From: Limnoperna fortunei
Lineage: Eukaryota > Mollusca > Bivalvia > Mytilida > Modiolidae
Reading direction: 5' to 3'
NCBI GenBank assembly: GCA_944474755.1
Contig: OX104115.1
Coordinates: forward strand, 64,236,648 to 64,300,647
Length of the DNA stretch: 64,000 bases
The position numbers and the translations under genes were made by a program. A model generated the notes under the pieces. It was not told the DNA's origin. It was given only the letters and a program-made list of their open reading frames with translations, and made no database searches. Below, one piece after another: positions 25,355 to 33,800 of the stretch (the first letter of the stretch is position 1; the number at the start of each line of letters is the position of its first letter).

Positions 25355-27925
25355 TAATCAATCAATAATTCTAATATGATTTGCATATTTAGAAATATGT
25401 TTACTTGATTGGTCTAGATTACTTCCGGTTGAGGTTTTTAACGAAATATATTTTTTGATAAATGAAGTTGACTCAATTTATTTTTGGATAAACGACATTG
25501 ACCGAACTATTTTTAGCGTAACCAATGTAAACAAAGATGGCGGCTTTCAATATCGAAAGTAGCGATCAACTTACAAATTATTTGTTTGATGAATTATCAT
25601 TAATGATTTGTTAAATTTAAAACTTTCCTTGTGTTTGATACAGAAAACAAGGTTATAGATTGATGTAAAACTTAATTGTGTTTATTAAAATCAGAAAATG
25701 GTTTATGGAAATAATCGTACGTAAAACAAAACCAAAATATTCATATGTTCAGTCAATCCCGCTACCAAATACAAAAGAGATATGAAGTTGAGAAACACGT
25801 TAGATAAATTAATTTCTTAATGCAATTTTAAAGAATTATAAGGATTAAACACTGTTTTCAATGGATTTATCGGTATATCAACAAGACCAACTCACTCACA
25901 AACATATCATAAAAGTCCTTCTGACTTTTATTTGTTTGTGAGTGAGTTGGTCTTGTTGATATACCGATAAATCCATTGAAAACAGTGTTTAATCCTATAA
26001 TAAAAAAATCAGCAACAAATCACCAAACAATTATGAAAAGGACAGTTCAAGGGCATAACTACAGTCTCAAAAAAGATTAAGTGTGGTGGTATTTAACTAG
26101 TTAAATGTGCCTCAACCCTTCCCCTTTATTCCTAACAACACAGACATTCCTAAATGTGGGCTTATTTTATTGTTTGGGCATTATCAAACAAACATGTTTT
26201 TGTCATACAAAGATAAATGATTAATCAGCTTCTGCCAAAGTTCTTGTTCTATGTAGGATGTAACAGACATAATGTTTATTTATTGTCATACACAATATAC
26301 TATAAATAAATGTATCTTAAATCTTAATAGAGTGCACATATATGTGTAAATGTAATATTGGTAAATGTATAAGAGTGTAAACATCGGTACCACTGACTAA
26401 TGTCTTCATTATCAGAATTATTACGTAATTTTTTAATCAGTATTTTATTTGTTAAAATCTTATTTGTTGCAAAAATGTCATTTATATTGTTCCGAAAACA
26501 TTTCATATTGGCTTGCTTCAATTATCAATAACACAATTTTAGTACTGTTGCCATTTACCATGACCAGAAAGTAGCTTTTAGACCAATCAACACAAAATTC
26601 TATTCATTGTAGTAATATGTTTTAATATTAATTTAATCAATGTATACATGCATGTTCCATGTACTTCTACATGTAATTTACTTATTGTATTAGAAAACAT
26701 GTGCTTATTTATTCAAATTTTTCACAGAATATTAGTTAGAAGTGGGAAGGCTGACCACAGGGAAGACAAATTCTATAATGCATCTTTAGAAGTGGTTCCA
26801 CTTAATTATAAAGATCCACTGAGAAATCGTTCCAAAAAGACAGAGGATGGATATTTTGAGATTGGAGAGTTTGATAAAGATGGATTGGTGCAAGTAACAT
26901 TAGATGAGGATGTAGGCAAAATATCAAAAGTTCGAATTAAAGTACATAAAACAAGTGATAACTGGGTTATAATTAGTGAGGTGAGATTACTAATAATTGA
27001 TTTTGTTTTGGGTTGTTTGTTTAGTGTTTAATGTCACTTTCAGCAATTTTTCAGATTTATCATGGCGACAAGTTTTTATTAAGGGGGGGGGGGGGGGGAG
27101 GAAGCCAAAGAACCAGGAGAAAACACAGACTTTGCAAAAACTGGCAATCCTTGTCAGTTAAGATAGGAGTTGAGTACACATTGCCTGCAGTGATACTCAA
27201 ACCCCGAAGTTTTATGCACTGCTTTTTGTTACAGTTTACAACTGATCAAATACTACATGTATATCATAGAATACTATGATATAATAGAAGCACTTTAAAA
27301 TTGGGGGTAACCAACCAAAGGTGCTATAAATGATTTTTATGCTTCATTGCTTTAACAAGAACTTAAAGCTACCTACCCATAGCAGAAGTTTAAGTGACTA
27401 CCCTGGGTGCCTCTTATGTTTTAATGGAACAGTACTCAGACAGTAAAATGTCACAGTATATTAAGTTGTACATTGTATTGTTTATTTTGATGTTATGAGA
27501 CTTAATTTGTTAGTGATATCATGGCTTTTGTTGTGATGTAAACATGTGGTCTTGATGAATATTTGTGTGATACTCAAACTCTATCTACAGTTTTGGCCTG
27601 TTTTTTCCCATTTCTGTGCTATTGCTTAGCCGGCGAAGGTATTTAATTTCTACTTTTTGTTTTAATGATTTAACTGCACATTTTTTATTGTTATGATTCA
27701 CTTAATAGGACCCCTCGACCATGTGGCAGACGCCCTATAATGATCAGTCTGTCTGTTCGAAATTGTGTCCAGCCTTTAACTTTTTGTCTTTTGAGGTAGG
27801 CTTTTGATATTTTGTATGTGGGTAGATAATATCAAAGTGATCTCACTGATATCTAGTGTTAGATTGTCAACTGCCATTTTACATTTCAGATTTATTTAAA
27901 ACAAAGAGGACAGGCACCAAGTTAG
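1301..27925 (+). CDS. MGAT4: Alpha-1,3-mannosyl-glycoprotein 4-beta-N-acetylglucosaminyltransferase (GnT-IV), 5'-partial, 10 exons
   Basis: Golgi GT54 enzyme that adds beta-1,4-GlcNAc from UDP-GlcNAc to the alpha-1,3-mannose arm of complex N-glycans, starting a branch. Exons were joined by hand: 1301-1434, 11342-11391, 12253-12366, 13836-13911, 21749-21863, 23745-23875, 24334-24441, 24852-25045, 26728-26980, 27890-27925. All introns are GT-AG and phases agree throughout. Landmarks in the 402 visible residues: [15 protein letters not shown] at the start, the metal/UDP-GlcNAc motif LEDD at 125-128, then [36 protein letters not shown] and [12 protein letters not shown]. The C-terminal lectin-like domain lies in exons 8-10 and the protein ends in SEIYLK, like the vertebrate EIFLKK/EIHIKK ends. 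Vertebrate MGAT4A/B have ~535 residues, so about 130 N-terminal residues (tail, membrane anchor, stem) lie upstream of the window. The stop is 27923-27925; AATAAA motifs near 28675 are possible poly(A) signals. It is A/B-like in conservation; I cannot choose between paralogues. Confidence 0.95.
1490..1566 (+). pseudogene. Relic duplicate of the MGAT4 exon 1301-1434
   Basis: About 60 bases downstream of the functional exon, codon-by-codon similarity to it reappears. The reading [20 protein letters not shown] aligns with [20 protein letters not shown] of the real exon. The next codon is TAG where the real exon has TGC, and no acceptor-like tract or open continuation remains. Synonymous and conservative changes dominate, so it was probably once a working duplicate, perhaps a mutually exclusive exon, before it decayed. 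Confidence 0.7.
1755..1918 (-). repeat. tRNA-derived SINE, first part of a copy split by the transposon
   Basis: This is a decayed copy in reverse orientation. It starts near TTTCAGCTATATCATGG and runs through ATCCAGTTTTTATTGGG to AGTGTTGGC at 1910-1918. The rest of the same SINE resumes after the transposon at 10620. It matches the full-length copies at 17387-17653 and 21026-21291. Confidence 0.8.
1910..1918. repeat. Target-site duplication, left copy
   Basis: AGTGTTGGC directly precedes the left terminal inverted repeat and is repeated exactly at 10620-10628 after the right one. The 9-bp duplication lies within the SINE, and removing the element plus one copy restores a continuous SINE. 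Confidence 0.93.
1919..1980 (+). repeat. Left terminal inverted repeat (62 bp)
   Basis: It begins CATCTTCGCTAGCC and pairs with 10558-10619 at 60 of 62 positions. It also contains an inner palindrome, GCCAAGGGT (1930-1938) facing ACCCTTGGC (1962-1970), so each end can fold on itself and may present two inverted transposase-binding sites. Confidence 0.93.
2108..4305 (+). CDS. RecQ-like superfamily II DNA helicase of the transposon, one frameshift
   Basis: ATP-dependent DNA helicase, presumably helping transposition in the nucleus. Exon 1 is 2108-2551 and exon 2 is 3144-4305; the intron begins GTAAGA, ends TAG and splits the Trp codon after the DEAH box. Without the one extra base near 2480, which creates a TGA, the frame encodes 534 residues. 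Motifs: Gln/NQK motif near 22-25, Walker [10 protein letters not shown] (40-48), motif Ia [12 protein letters not shown] (140-143), IALTAT (178-183), AGMGVNF from ~311, QMGRCGRDG (338-346), and a Cys-rich zinc region with CCDIC near 401-405 that fits the RecQ zinc-binding domain. There is no HRDC-sized tail. The start ATG at 2108 lies 127 bp inside the left inverted repeat. AATAAA at 4307-4312 follows the stop. The intron carries an ~18-G run at ~2762. Host RecQ is less likely because the gene lies wholly inside the element. Confidence 0.93.
2552..3143 (+). other. Helicase gene intron
   Basis: Donor GTAAGA and acceptor CATTGTAG. It is AT-rich and contains a homopolymer of about 18 G at ~2761-2778. 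Nothing else was recognised in it. Confidence 0.85.
4307..4990. other. Intergenic stretch between the two convergent transposon genes
   Basis: Both genes end here. AATAAA at 4307-4312 (+) and the reverse-strand AATAAA at 4771-4776 are candidate poly(A) signals for the helicase and the transposase. The short open frame on the minus strand at 4816-5004 is most likely chance. No further motif was recognised. Confidence 0.6.
4991..10435 (-). CDS. DUF6589-like transposase candidate of the transposon, 6 exons, one 2-bp frameshift
   Basis: Presumed transposase, named by its place in the element and by resemblance to the DUF6589 family as I remember it. Exons in transcript order: 10435-9876, 9378-8929, 8636-7866, 6777-6656, 6412-6213, 5832-4991; all introns are GT-AG and phases fit. 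Apart from a 2-bp insertion near 10266-10270 the frame encodes 980 residues. The N-terminus has a ZAD-like four-Cys cluster (C9-x2-C12 and C54-x2-C57, the last Cys restored only if the 2-bp insertion is ignored). A basic Ser/Pro-rich linker follows, then a family core with [13 protein letters not shown] [39 protein letters not shown] and [14 protein letters not shown]2H2 finger (C-x2-C, then H-x4-H) is at about 732-753. Catalytic acidic residues cannot be assigned by eye. The start is the first ATG (MAACIVDNC); an in-frame upstream GTG at 10456 is not needed. Confidence 0.88.
10558..10619 (-). repeat. Right terminal inverted repeat (62 bp)
   Basis: Reverse complement of 1919-1980 with two mismatches. 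It ends GCTAGCGAAGATG at 10619 and is followed at once by the second AGTGTTGGC copy. Confidence 0.93.
10620..10680 (-). repeat. tRNA-derived SINE, second part, starting with the right target duplication
   Basis: It begins with AGTGTTGGC (10620-10628) and continues with the SINE head in reverse orientation (GGCATGTGATCAATAG, then CCACTC). Together with 1755-1918 it makes one interrupted, decayed SINE. Confidence 0.8.
10681..11341. other. MGAT4 intron sequence, nothing recognised
   Basis: AT-rich, without repeats or open frames that I can name. It ends in the TTTTTTAG acceptor of the exon at 11342. Confidence 0.5.
11635..12100. repeat. 36-bp minisatellite with a higher-order pattern
   Basis: About 12-13 direct copies of a 36-bp unit centred on AGCTGTTTAAGTTGTTAACT. 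A variant unit containing CAGTGGTTATCTG appears near 11711 and 11819, three units apart, so a three-unit block was itself duplicated. It lies in the MGAT4 intron before the exon at 12253. Confidence 0.92.
12615..13030 (+). repeat. Unclassified interspersed repeat (ATACCCCCGCAAACTTG family), copy 1
   Basis: It starts with TATACCCCCTGCAAACTTG, partly palindromic with CGGGGTATAT, then a CTGTCTGTC tract. A GACAGATTTTGATGAAAC block occurs twice here through an internal duplication (~12712 and ~12871). It ends in the hairpin GTGAGCATGCTCAC plus AGTCCACACTTGTT. Other copies: 14553-14977, 16006-16263, 19083-19500, 29766-30045. The 3' hairpin recalls Helitrons, but the last bases (CTTG) do not fit CTRR, so I leave it unclassified. 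Confidence 0.8.
13190..13373 (-). repeat. tRNA-derived SINE, truncated
   Basis: It contains the reverse-oriented head and middle: CCCTGACCTTC, GCAATCCTTGTCAGTTAAGA, CCTCAGTGTTGACAGGC and ATGTGATCAATAGTAGA, ending near CCACCGAGG. It lacks the CAGCTATTTCATGG end. Confidence 0.8.
13553..13725 (-). repeat. tRNA-derived SINE, 3' half only
   Basis: TTTCAGCAATTTTTCAGC through ATCATGGCATC, CCCCTGACCTTCGG and CTCCCTGCCCGCAGTG in reverse orientation. The tRNA-like head is missing. Confidence 0.8.
14553..14977 (+). repeat. Unclassified interspersed repeat (ATACCCCCGCAAACTTG family), copy 2
   Basis: Same layout as the copy at 12615-13030, including the doubled GATGAAACTTTACATGAAGG block, followed by a long G-rich run (~14920-14940) and the terminal GTGAGCGTGCTCAC hairpin with CACACTTGTT. 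Confidence 0.8.
16006..16263 (+). repeat. Unclassified interspersed repeat (ATACCCCCGCAAACTTG family), copy 3
   Basis: Shorter form with one GATGAAATTTAATGAAC block. It runs from ATACCTCCCGCAAACTTG to GTGAGCGTGCTCACAAACC and CACACTTGTT. It serves as the empty-site reference for the MITE inside copy 4. Confidence 0.8.
16703..17163. mobile_element. MITE with ~75-bp terminal inverted repeats
   Basis: The left arm, starting CAAGTCAGGGTTTCT, pairs with the right arm ending AGAAACCCTGACTTG over about 75 bp, with small indels. Both contain TTCCCGGGCTAGAAG at the inner edge. The element is 461 bp with no coding capacity. I found no clear target duplication, so the superfamily is open. It lies in the MGAT4 intron 13912-21748. 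Confidence 0.75.
17387..17653 (+). mobile_element. Full-length tRNA-derived SINE
   Basis: The tRNA-like head has an A box (TGGCCGAGTGGTC, 17398-17410) and a B box (GGTTCGATTCT, 17462-17472), typical of a RNA polymerase III promoter. A conserved middle (GGGTTCTCTCCGGGTACTCC) and an AAACAAACAAAAC tail follow. A perfect 12-bp target duplication, TCATTCGTTGGT, flanks it (17375-17386 and 17654-17665). The middle resembles the conserved core shared by mollusc SINEs ('Meta' type, from memory). It depends on LINE machinery for movement. Confidence 0.92.
18185..18759. mobile_element. MITE with inverted ends TGTAGCTCCTTTTTTTTATGG
   Basis: The left end, TGTAGCTCC plus poly-T plus ATGGACGGAG, matches the complement of the right end ATGGAGC...GGAGCTACA. 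The arms also share CCATTAC(T/A)CGTAATGG-like palindromes. It is about 575 bp, AT-rich, with no coding frame. No clear target duplication was found. Confidence 0.75.
19083..19500 (+). repeat. Unclassified interspersed repeat (ATACCCCCGCAAACTTG family), copy 4, interrupted
   Basis: The CTGT-rich block (19097-19160) and the AAACCGCTTG block are followed by a 156-bp insertion (19192-19347). The family sequence then resumes with CTTGATGAAATTTAATG and ends near TTGTGAG...CACACATGTTG. Confidence 0.8.
19192..19347. mobile_element. 156-bp MITE nested in repeat copy 4
   Basis: It is flanked by the 6-bp duplication CGCTTG (19186-19191 and 19348-19353). Ends CAGTCTGCGAAATTAG and the complement of CTAATTTCAAGCACTG form a short imperfect inverted repeat beginning CAGT. 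The uninterrupted copy at 16006-16263 shows the empty site. The CAG-type end suggests hAT-like, with a duplication shorter than the usual 8 bp. Confidence 0.75.
19504..19680 (-). repeat. tRNA-derived SINE, decayed and truncated
   Basis: Reverse orientation: GAAGCTGGGGTACTGGAG, GTAGGAAAACTGGCAATC, GAGTCGAGCACACCCTG, AGACCATGTGATGAATAG and a terminal GGCCACCGTGGCC head. The 3' end is missing. Confidence 0.75.
20287..20381. repeat. Short tandem repeat, three copies of ~35 bp
   Basis: GTGGACAGCCCACCTA occurs three times, with ATATCCACTCATCCACA between copies and an extra CTAAGT in one. Confidence 0.85.
21026..21291 (-). mobile_element. Full-length tRNA-derived SINE
   Basis: Same family as 17387-17653 in reverse, from a GTTTGTTTGTTTG tail to CCACTCGGCCACCGAGGCC. 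The internal promoter boxes are intact on the minus strand. A perfect 12-bp target duplication, TGTTCCATTGAA, flanks it (21014-21025 and 21292-21303), so this is a young insertion in the MGAT4 intron. Confidence 0.92.
22331..22555 (-). repeat. Decayed SINE piece invaded by a 40-bp triplet repeat
   Basis: SINE-like sequence (GTTTGTTTAAATGATGTTTTA, then TGCTGTCAGCAG) is interrupted by three identical 40-bp units (22371-22490, each starting ATCATCTATATACACTGGCA), after which ATATCATGC and TGCAGTTTTTATTGG resume. The triplet is very recent, since its copies are identical. Confidence 0.75.
22685..23564. mobile_element. Mariner-type MITE, 880 bp, TA target duplication
   Basis: The left end (CTGTGAAATACTTTTT, then GGGTATCAATTTTCGTGG) pairs with the right end (the complement starts CTGTGAAAGTACTTAAA, with GGGTATCAATTTTCGTAG). 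Both ends abut TA (22683-22684 and 23565-23566). It has no transposase frame. TA duplication and short similar ends fit a Tc1/mariner-mobilised non-autonomous element. Confidence 0.8.
23925..24030 (-). repeat. tRNA-derived SINE, 3' fragment
   Basis: TTTCAACAGTTTTTCAGCC, then ATAATGGCCTCC and ATTGGGGAAGGAGG: a decayed reverse copy of the SINE 3' part only. Confidence 0.65.
25312..25370. repeat. (AATC)n microsatellite
   Basis: More than ten AATC units with two interruptions, in the MGAT4 intron after the exon ending 25045. Confidence 0.95.
25841..25996. repeat. 156-bp near-perfect hairpin
   Basis: The arms 25841-25902 and 25935-25996 are exact 62-bp reverse complements. The 32-base loop contains a smaller ATAAAAGT/ACTTTTAT stem. 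Perfect arms point to a recent foldback or MITE, or to conversion between the arms. No gene is visible in it. Confidence 0.92.
27009..27210 (-). repeat. tRNA-derived SINE, truncated, with poly-G insertion
   Basis: GGTTGTTTGTTTAGTG tail, TTTCAGCAATTTTTCAG, ATCATGGCGAC, then a run of ~16 G (27084-27099), ACTGGCAATCCTTGTCAG and TTGCCTGCAGTGATACTC. The head is missing. It begins about 30 bases after the MGAT4 exon end at 26980. Confidence 0.8.
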
Positions 27926-29765
27926 CAGTGTTTATGATATATCTACAGATTACCATTTCACAGCATTAAAATCAAATTTATTCATTTTCTGTGATTTTTA
28001 TGATGTTTGACCTGCAGGGTAACGTAGTTAATTGAGTGTTGGTCAGCAGTATGAACTGAACTTGAGTAATGTAGGACTAGAAATGTGTAAAAGAATGATG
28101 TCTGATTACTATGAGGGCAAAAATTGTGTTGCACTATAGTATGTGTTAAACAAATGTGTAGAAGGAATTCAGGTCAAAAGTACAATGAAGTCAAAGTTTA
28201 TTACTATGGGTAACGCTTCAGAGACAACAGATGAATGGAAGAAAGATTGGTAAAAGAAGAAACAGAAAATTGTAAAGATTTGTTTAAAATGTATTATTTT
28301 TTGTATTTCGACCAAAGATGATTCTGTGCTTAGCTTTTAGAATTGCATATTTTTTAGAACTTTATTTCAAGACAAAAATGCTTAAGATGAAAGAAAGCAA
28401 TCGATTTGATTTATTCAGTATCATACATAATGAATTTTATTGTAAACTTTGTATGTCAAATGCAACGATTATCCATACAGGTGCAAAAAATTCTTACATA
28501 TATTTTAATAACAATATTTTAACTGTAGACATGTTGCATAAGTCACGGCCTGATGTATTTTGGAAGTTACATACCTACAGCTGTGCCGAATGATCTTTTT
28601 ATTAGGAACAGTATCAACAAGTTATTTATTACAGATTTTTTTTTTCAATGTAGATTTTATATTATGAAGTCACAAATAAATAAAATAGATAGACAATTTT
28701 TTATATAACGTAAACTTTATAAGGAAAAAGTTTGTGCAATAGAACTGTTTGGTACGCATAATTAACACATATCGACATCTAGTTTAACACAATCCATGTA
28801 ACACAATGTGAATGTTTTGTGGGATTTTTTTGGTTAATGTACCACTGTTATTATGGTATTCTATACATTACAAGTCATTTTAAATTATCAAAATTCTTTA
28901 ATATATGTTCAGCTATGTTGACATTTTAAGGAAATGAAATAAATACAAGCAAAGAATTTTTTTTCTTTAAAATATATGTACATGCCCCTGCTGATCAGGG
29001 TACCAGTTTTATTGCATTGATGCTATAGAATTATACAGTTATTGACTGGGTTCCAAGTAAACAATTCAGTTCAACAAGCTGTAGACCAAGATTCCAGTCA
29101 ATAACTGCTATATTATACCACCGCCCTACCAAATCCTACAACACTTGTCATGACTGACCAATAAAATTCTGTATTCGGACTGTCAATAGACCAATGAGAT
29201 CAGGTTCTGTTCATTGACAACACATTTTTTCGATTGTGTTGTAAAAAAAACTGTAAAACAGTTGAAATATTCGTTTTTTTAAATAATATAATATAAATAA
29301 ATATAATTATGCATGTATGCTGTACATGTAACAATAATGTTTATAATTGTAACTGATAAATAATAAACGCCATGGTGATCGGGAAGAATAATTTATTGTT
29401 TTATTATCAATATTTTCACTTTAGTATTTCTCATGACTCACCAGACATCTTTCACTTGGAAGTGACATTGAAGATTAGTTGAAATCATTTACTGCATTCA
29501 TTTCATTTTATCTCTTTTATCTTCTATTTTATTTATAATGCATTGTTTTAAGAAACAACTTCATGGACAACATATGTATCCTTGTACTATTTATTGACCC
29601 GCTAGGGACCTTTCATTATTTCATGCACCACTATTTTCTTTCTATGAAGCTGAAGGATCGTTTTCAGTGTATCTGTACAATACAGTATGGTGCTTATTTT
29701 TATTCAATGATTCTTAAAAAAGAAGTTTCTTTGTATATGTGTAGGAATTATAATTATAGTATTTT
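27926..29765. other. Downstream of MGAT4, probable 3' UTR then intergenic
   Basis: It is AT-rich and no repeat was recognised. AATAAA motifs at ~28675-28683 and ~29359 could serve for poly(A) addition. No splice-compatible coding exon is supported here. Confidence 0.45.
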
Positions 29766-30045
29766 TATATCATCTGGAAACTTGTTTGGGGGGGGGGGGG
29801 GGTATATAGGAACCACCCTGTCTGTTTGCCTGTCTGTCTATCCCTCTGTCCCCATCCCTTGTAAGCGCAACTCCTCCTAAACCGCGTGATGAAATTTAAT
29901 GAAACTTGGCATAAAGGAAGTACATTATATGTAGATGCGCATGAAGGATTTTTATTGACCTCGGATATCATTAAGGGGAGATAATTGGACTTGAACGTGA
30001 AGCGGGGGTATCCCTTTGTGAGCTTGCTCACAGTCCATACTTGTT
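29766..30045 (+). repeat. Unclassified interspersed repeat (ATACCCCCGCAAACTTG family), copy 5
   Basis: GGAAACTTGTTTGGG plus a G run, CCACCCTGTCTG, a GATGAAATTTAATGAAAC block, GGGGAGATAATTGGACTTG and the terminal hairpin GTGAGCTTGCTCAC before CATACTTGTT. Confidence 0.8.
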
Positions 30046-30788
30046 TGTTATTATCAAAAAATATAAATGGTGACGGTAATATATTCTATAGATATAAATT
30101 GATGTTCAGTTTGAATAATACACATATTATGTTTTGTTTAATCTAGTAAAATTATTTCTATGAAACAAATTTGTATTCTTTAATTTGAATTTCTTTTGAA
30201 TTTTATTTTACTGATAAATGTATATATTTTTAGAAATTTGATGACAAATTTGATTTTTCAATTAACTGATTAAAATCCTCTTATTAATTGACTTTTTTGC
30301 AAGCAGCATCATCTTATAAATCTTTTTCTTATATGACATTCTTTGGAAACACAACAATTTTCAGATATTGAATCAAAATAACCTGCACTTGTGTATTACG
30401 CTGATTTAAAAAAAAGAATATTTTCATTATAAAAGACGTTAAAAAGGAAAATAATTCGTCAGTTTCGACCACCAAAACTACAAACTTAATTATGTCACTT
30501 TCAGTAGCATAATTGTACTTGTGCAACAGTGTTTTTCTCAGAAATTTTTTTTCTTCCTCTCATCTTTCTTGCATTCAAGATGTCATGTGATAAAAAAATA
30601 ACTTTTACCATTCTTTTTTGGTTTTTGAATTAAATTGTTAATTTTCATAAATATGATATTTCATTTCTCATATTTCCAATTTTCATATTTCTTCCATTTG
30701 TATCACCAATTTTAGATTTAGAATAAAAAATTCAAAATTAGAGGCTCTTTCATGTGTAGCTGAAAAGTTCCAAATTTTCATATTAGAA

Positions 30789-30854
30789 TTGAAATGATTC
30801 ATGTCTGTCCATATTTTATTGATTATTTAAATATGGACAGCCATGAATTATTTC
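30789..30854. repeat. 66-bp hairpin, precursor-microRNA size
   Basis: The left arm (GAAATGATTCATG, TCTGTCCATATTT) pairs with the right arm (AAATATGGACAGCC, ATGAATTATTTC) over ~25 bp with one mismatch and one G-T pair. The loop is ~13 bases. It could be a tiny MITE or a small-RNA hairpin; there is no expression evidence. Confidence 0.6.
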
Positions 30855-33800
30855 TTAAAGTAAACAACCAAATTTCATTATAAGTTGTATTTTGATTGGT
30901 CAACTAGTCACATGAGGTCAACTGTGATGTATTATTTTAGAATCTCCCTTACTTACACATCAGCATTAAATCAAGTTTCAAAAGTGATAATTAAAGTTAA
31001 ATTTTATTTTTAGCTGATTCAGGTATTTGCTAGATGTCATTTTTTGTTGTATTTTAATTATGTTGATGCTAAATTGCACATGTATTAGAATGAAAGGGGA
31101 AATATTTACCGGTATATGTATATTAAAATTGATATATATATTTAGCTTTTGCTTTAGGAAATTCTGTGTTAATAGACTGAGCGAAAATTGTTTTTCTGTG
31201 TACCTGGTGACTTATTCCCATATGCTATATAATAACAACATGAAAAAATTCTCTACATTTGACTGATTTCCAAAACTGAGTAATTTTGTCTGTATAATTT
31301 CCTTGATCAGATGGTTGAACTGAATCCTTGTCAACTTGTCCTTCAACCAACTTGTACCCTACCAACTCGTACCTCTACCAACTTACCTTACATACCTCTG
31401 CATGCATTACTTGGTTAGAATGAGAAGGGATACAATCTGAAAATTGCTGTTAGACTAAACTAAAAAAATAAATTTTTAATATTTATTATCATATTTATTG
31501 TACAGCACCAATATAGTAACAAAAAAATAGAAAGCAAACAAAGCCATAAAACACAAGACAATTTTATTAGTTAATTTGAAATACAAATAAAAATATGCAT
31601 TGAATTTGTATTTTTTTTAATAAACTGCAAAATAATTATAAAAGGCTCAAATATTTTAATATATTTTTATCTAATATACAGTATATATTTTTATTTAGAA
31701 CTAATTTATAACATTCTATACAGTCTGATTGATTTGCTATATTAAAGGAGTTGGTCAAAGTACGAGTTGATCTGCACCCAGTTGAACCACTGCATCCATT
31801 TTACAAGCCATTATCTATCTGGTTATTTACTAGTGCTTATAAATAGTAATTCTGAATGCATGTTAGAGAAATTTCATGCGATTTGTGCAATAATTACTAT
31901 GTGTCATAATTATATCATTATGTTTTTATTATTGTATTTTATCATTAATGACAATTATCATAATTATCATGTGAGTATTCTAATTTTCTGTGTATAATAT
32001 ACATTAAATATTACACAAACCCAATCCAATGTTCTGACAGCATGTGATTTAATTAATTTTACTTTAATCCATTGACTTTCTGTGTATAATACCCACCTAG
32101 TGTCACAAATAAGTGAATATTACATGTAATTGATTATGGTAAATGCAATTTGTGTTTGTAATGTTTAAGTCGCCATAACATGTGTCTCTAAAGAAATATA
32201 TTTTCATGTGAAATTTATTTTTTAGGGCCGTTCCATTTAAACATGCATGGTACCCAGGAAGGCTAGTTTCTGATTACCTTCGTAGGTATTTGACTAAATC
32301 ATTTTGAAATGAAATACAACATTTAAATAGCTGCTATTTGCCATCTCTCTATTTTTATTGCACCTTTCCTTACAGTGCACCATGTATGTTTTAAATGTAA
32401 TTACCCTTAACAAACATTCAAACAACATTTTATCCTTTTATTGGGGATGAGAGATGAATGTTGAAATATAACAGATTCATACATGTATTTACATGAAAAC
32501 ATGGGTCATGTCAACAGCTATTGTTTTTTAGCCTAACACAAGATTGGATATAGTTTTATTGTAAACACTGTAACAAATTTACTTCAGATTTCATCTAGAA
32601 CAAAGATACTTTTTAGAATGATCGGTAAGGTACAAAATTTTTACTTTAAACTGAGAAAATAATAACATTTGTGTAATGTTGGTTGGTTGTCATTCATGTC
32701 TAGTCATGTTGAGGAAATCGTAAAACTTCATATACTTATAACAATACAATACCTGTGCATTTTATTATGTAGCTCTTTATCAGAAATATATTTAAGTAGA
32801 ATTAGTTCATCTCATAGATAATGAAATCTTTACTAAACATTGGTTGCTAGAGAAATTTAAATGAATTGTCACTTCGTCTTTGTCACAGATTAAGTACCAG
32901 TTGAAATTTTATTAATTTGTTTACCTTAGAGTACAATTAATTTTGTACACTAAAATATTATTTATCTGGAATTGAGTGTGTCTTCAAATTGTTGCTCTAA
33001 ATATACTCTAGAATTTTGAAATTTTCTGAAACCCATTACCGAGATACAATTATTTTCCACACCAATGGGTTGATAGATACCAGAATCTTTATGCTTAGGT
33101 TGATATATGCTGTTTATAGTTCAATAATTCGAATCAATGTGTCTGTCCACAACTAAGTCTTTAAAAGCATGTTGGTATTGACATAGATCAAGTTGTTACC
33201 GAAATAAAAGTTAAATTTTGGTAACTGTTATCTGATTGGTCGTTCAGATATGAATATTCATAAAAACATACTTTCTGTATGATTGAACCCATCAATGATT
33301 GATTGTAGAACCTGATGAAATTAACAGTGGGTTATAAATGAACTTTAATTGCAACAAAAACAAAAAAATATTGCAAATGTAAACATAAAAAAAATCTTTT
33401 ATTTATTGTTCATTTTTCTTTGTTTTATTTATCTATAGGGTAAAGTTGTTTATTCATTCTACAAATTTGTCTTTATTTATAAACCAGGAAATATTAATCA
33501 AAATTAATGCTAATAAATGGCTTGATTGTGTGTTACTCAATAAAAATGTTTAAATTACTAGTCACAAATTATACAAAATTTAATTAATTATTCAGTTGCA
33601 GGCAAGCAGGGTGCTTGCTAAGCATTTTTACCAGATTTTGGTTATTATTAGTTGCATGTCTGAGTGGCAGTTTTTGTTTTTGATCCTTTTTTGAGTTGGG
33701 CATTAGACATACTTGTTGAGATGAAATTATCATAGTTCTGTATTTAGTCTTATTGACTAAATTTTTATATCCTATTCATGTTTAGATCACTGTGACCTAA

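Noticed and set aside
26981..27031. MGAT4 ending by read-through into the SINE tail (stop at 27029)
   Set aside because: GTGAGA is a good donor, and the exon at 27890 supplies IYLK, which matches the conserved C-terminus in the right phase.
28635..28667. Alternative last MGAT4 exon after TTATTACAG
   Set aside because: Reads only ten hydrophobic codons from a poly-T tract; the exon at 27890 fits the family far better.
32228..32288. Exon with AG before and GT after
   Set aside because: Phase does not follow MGAT4, which already ends at 27925, and no family was recognised.
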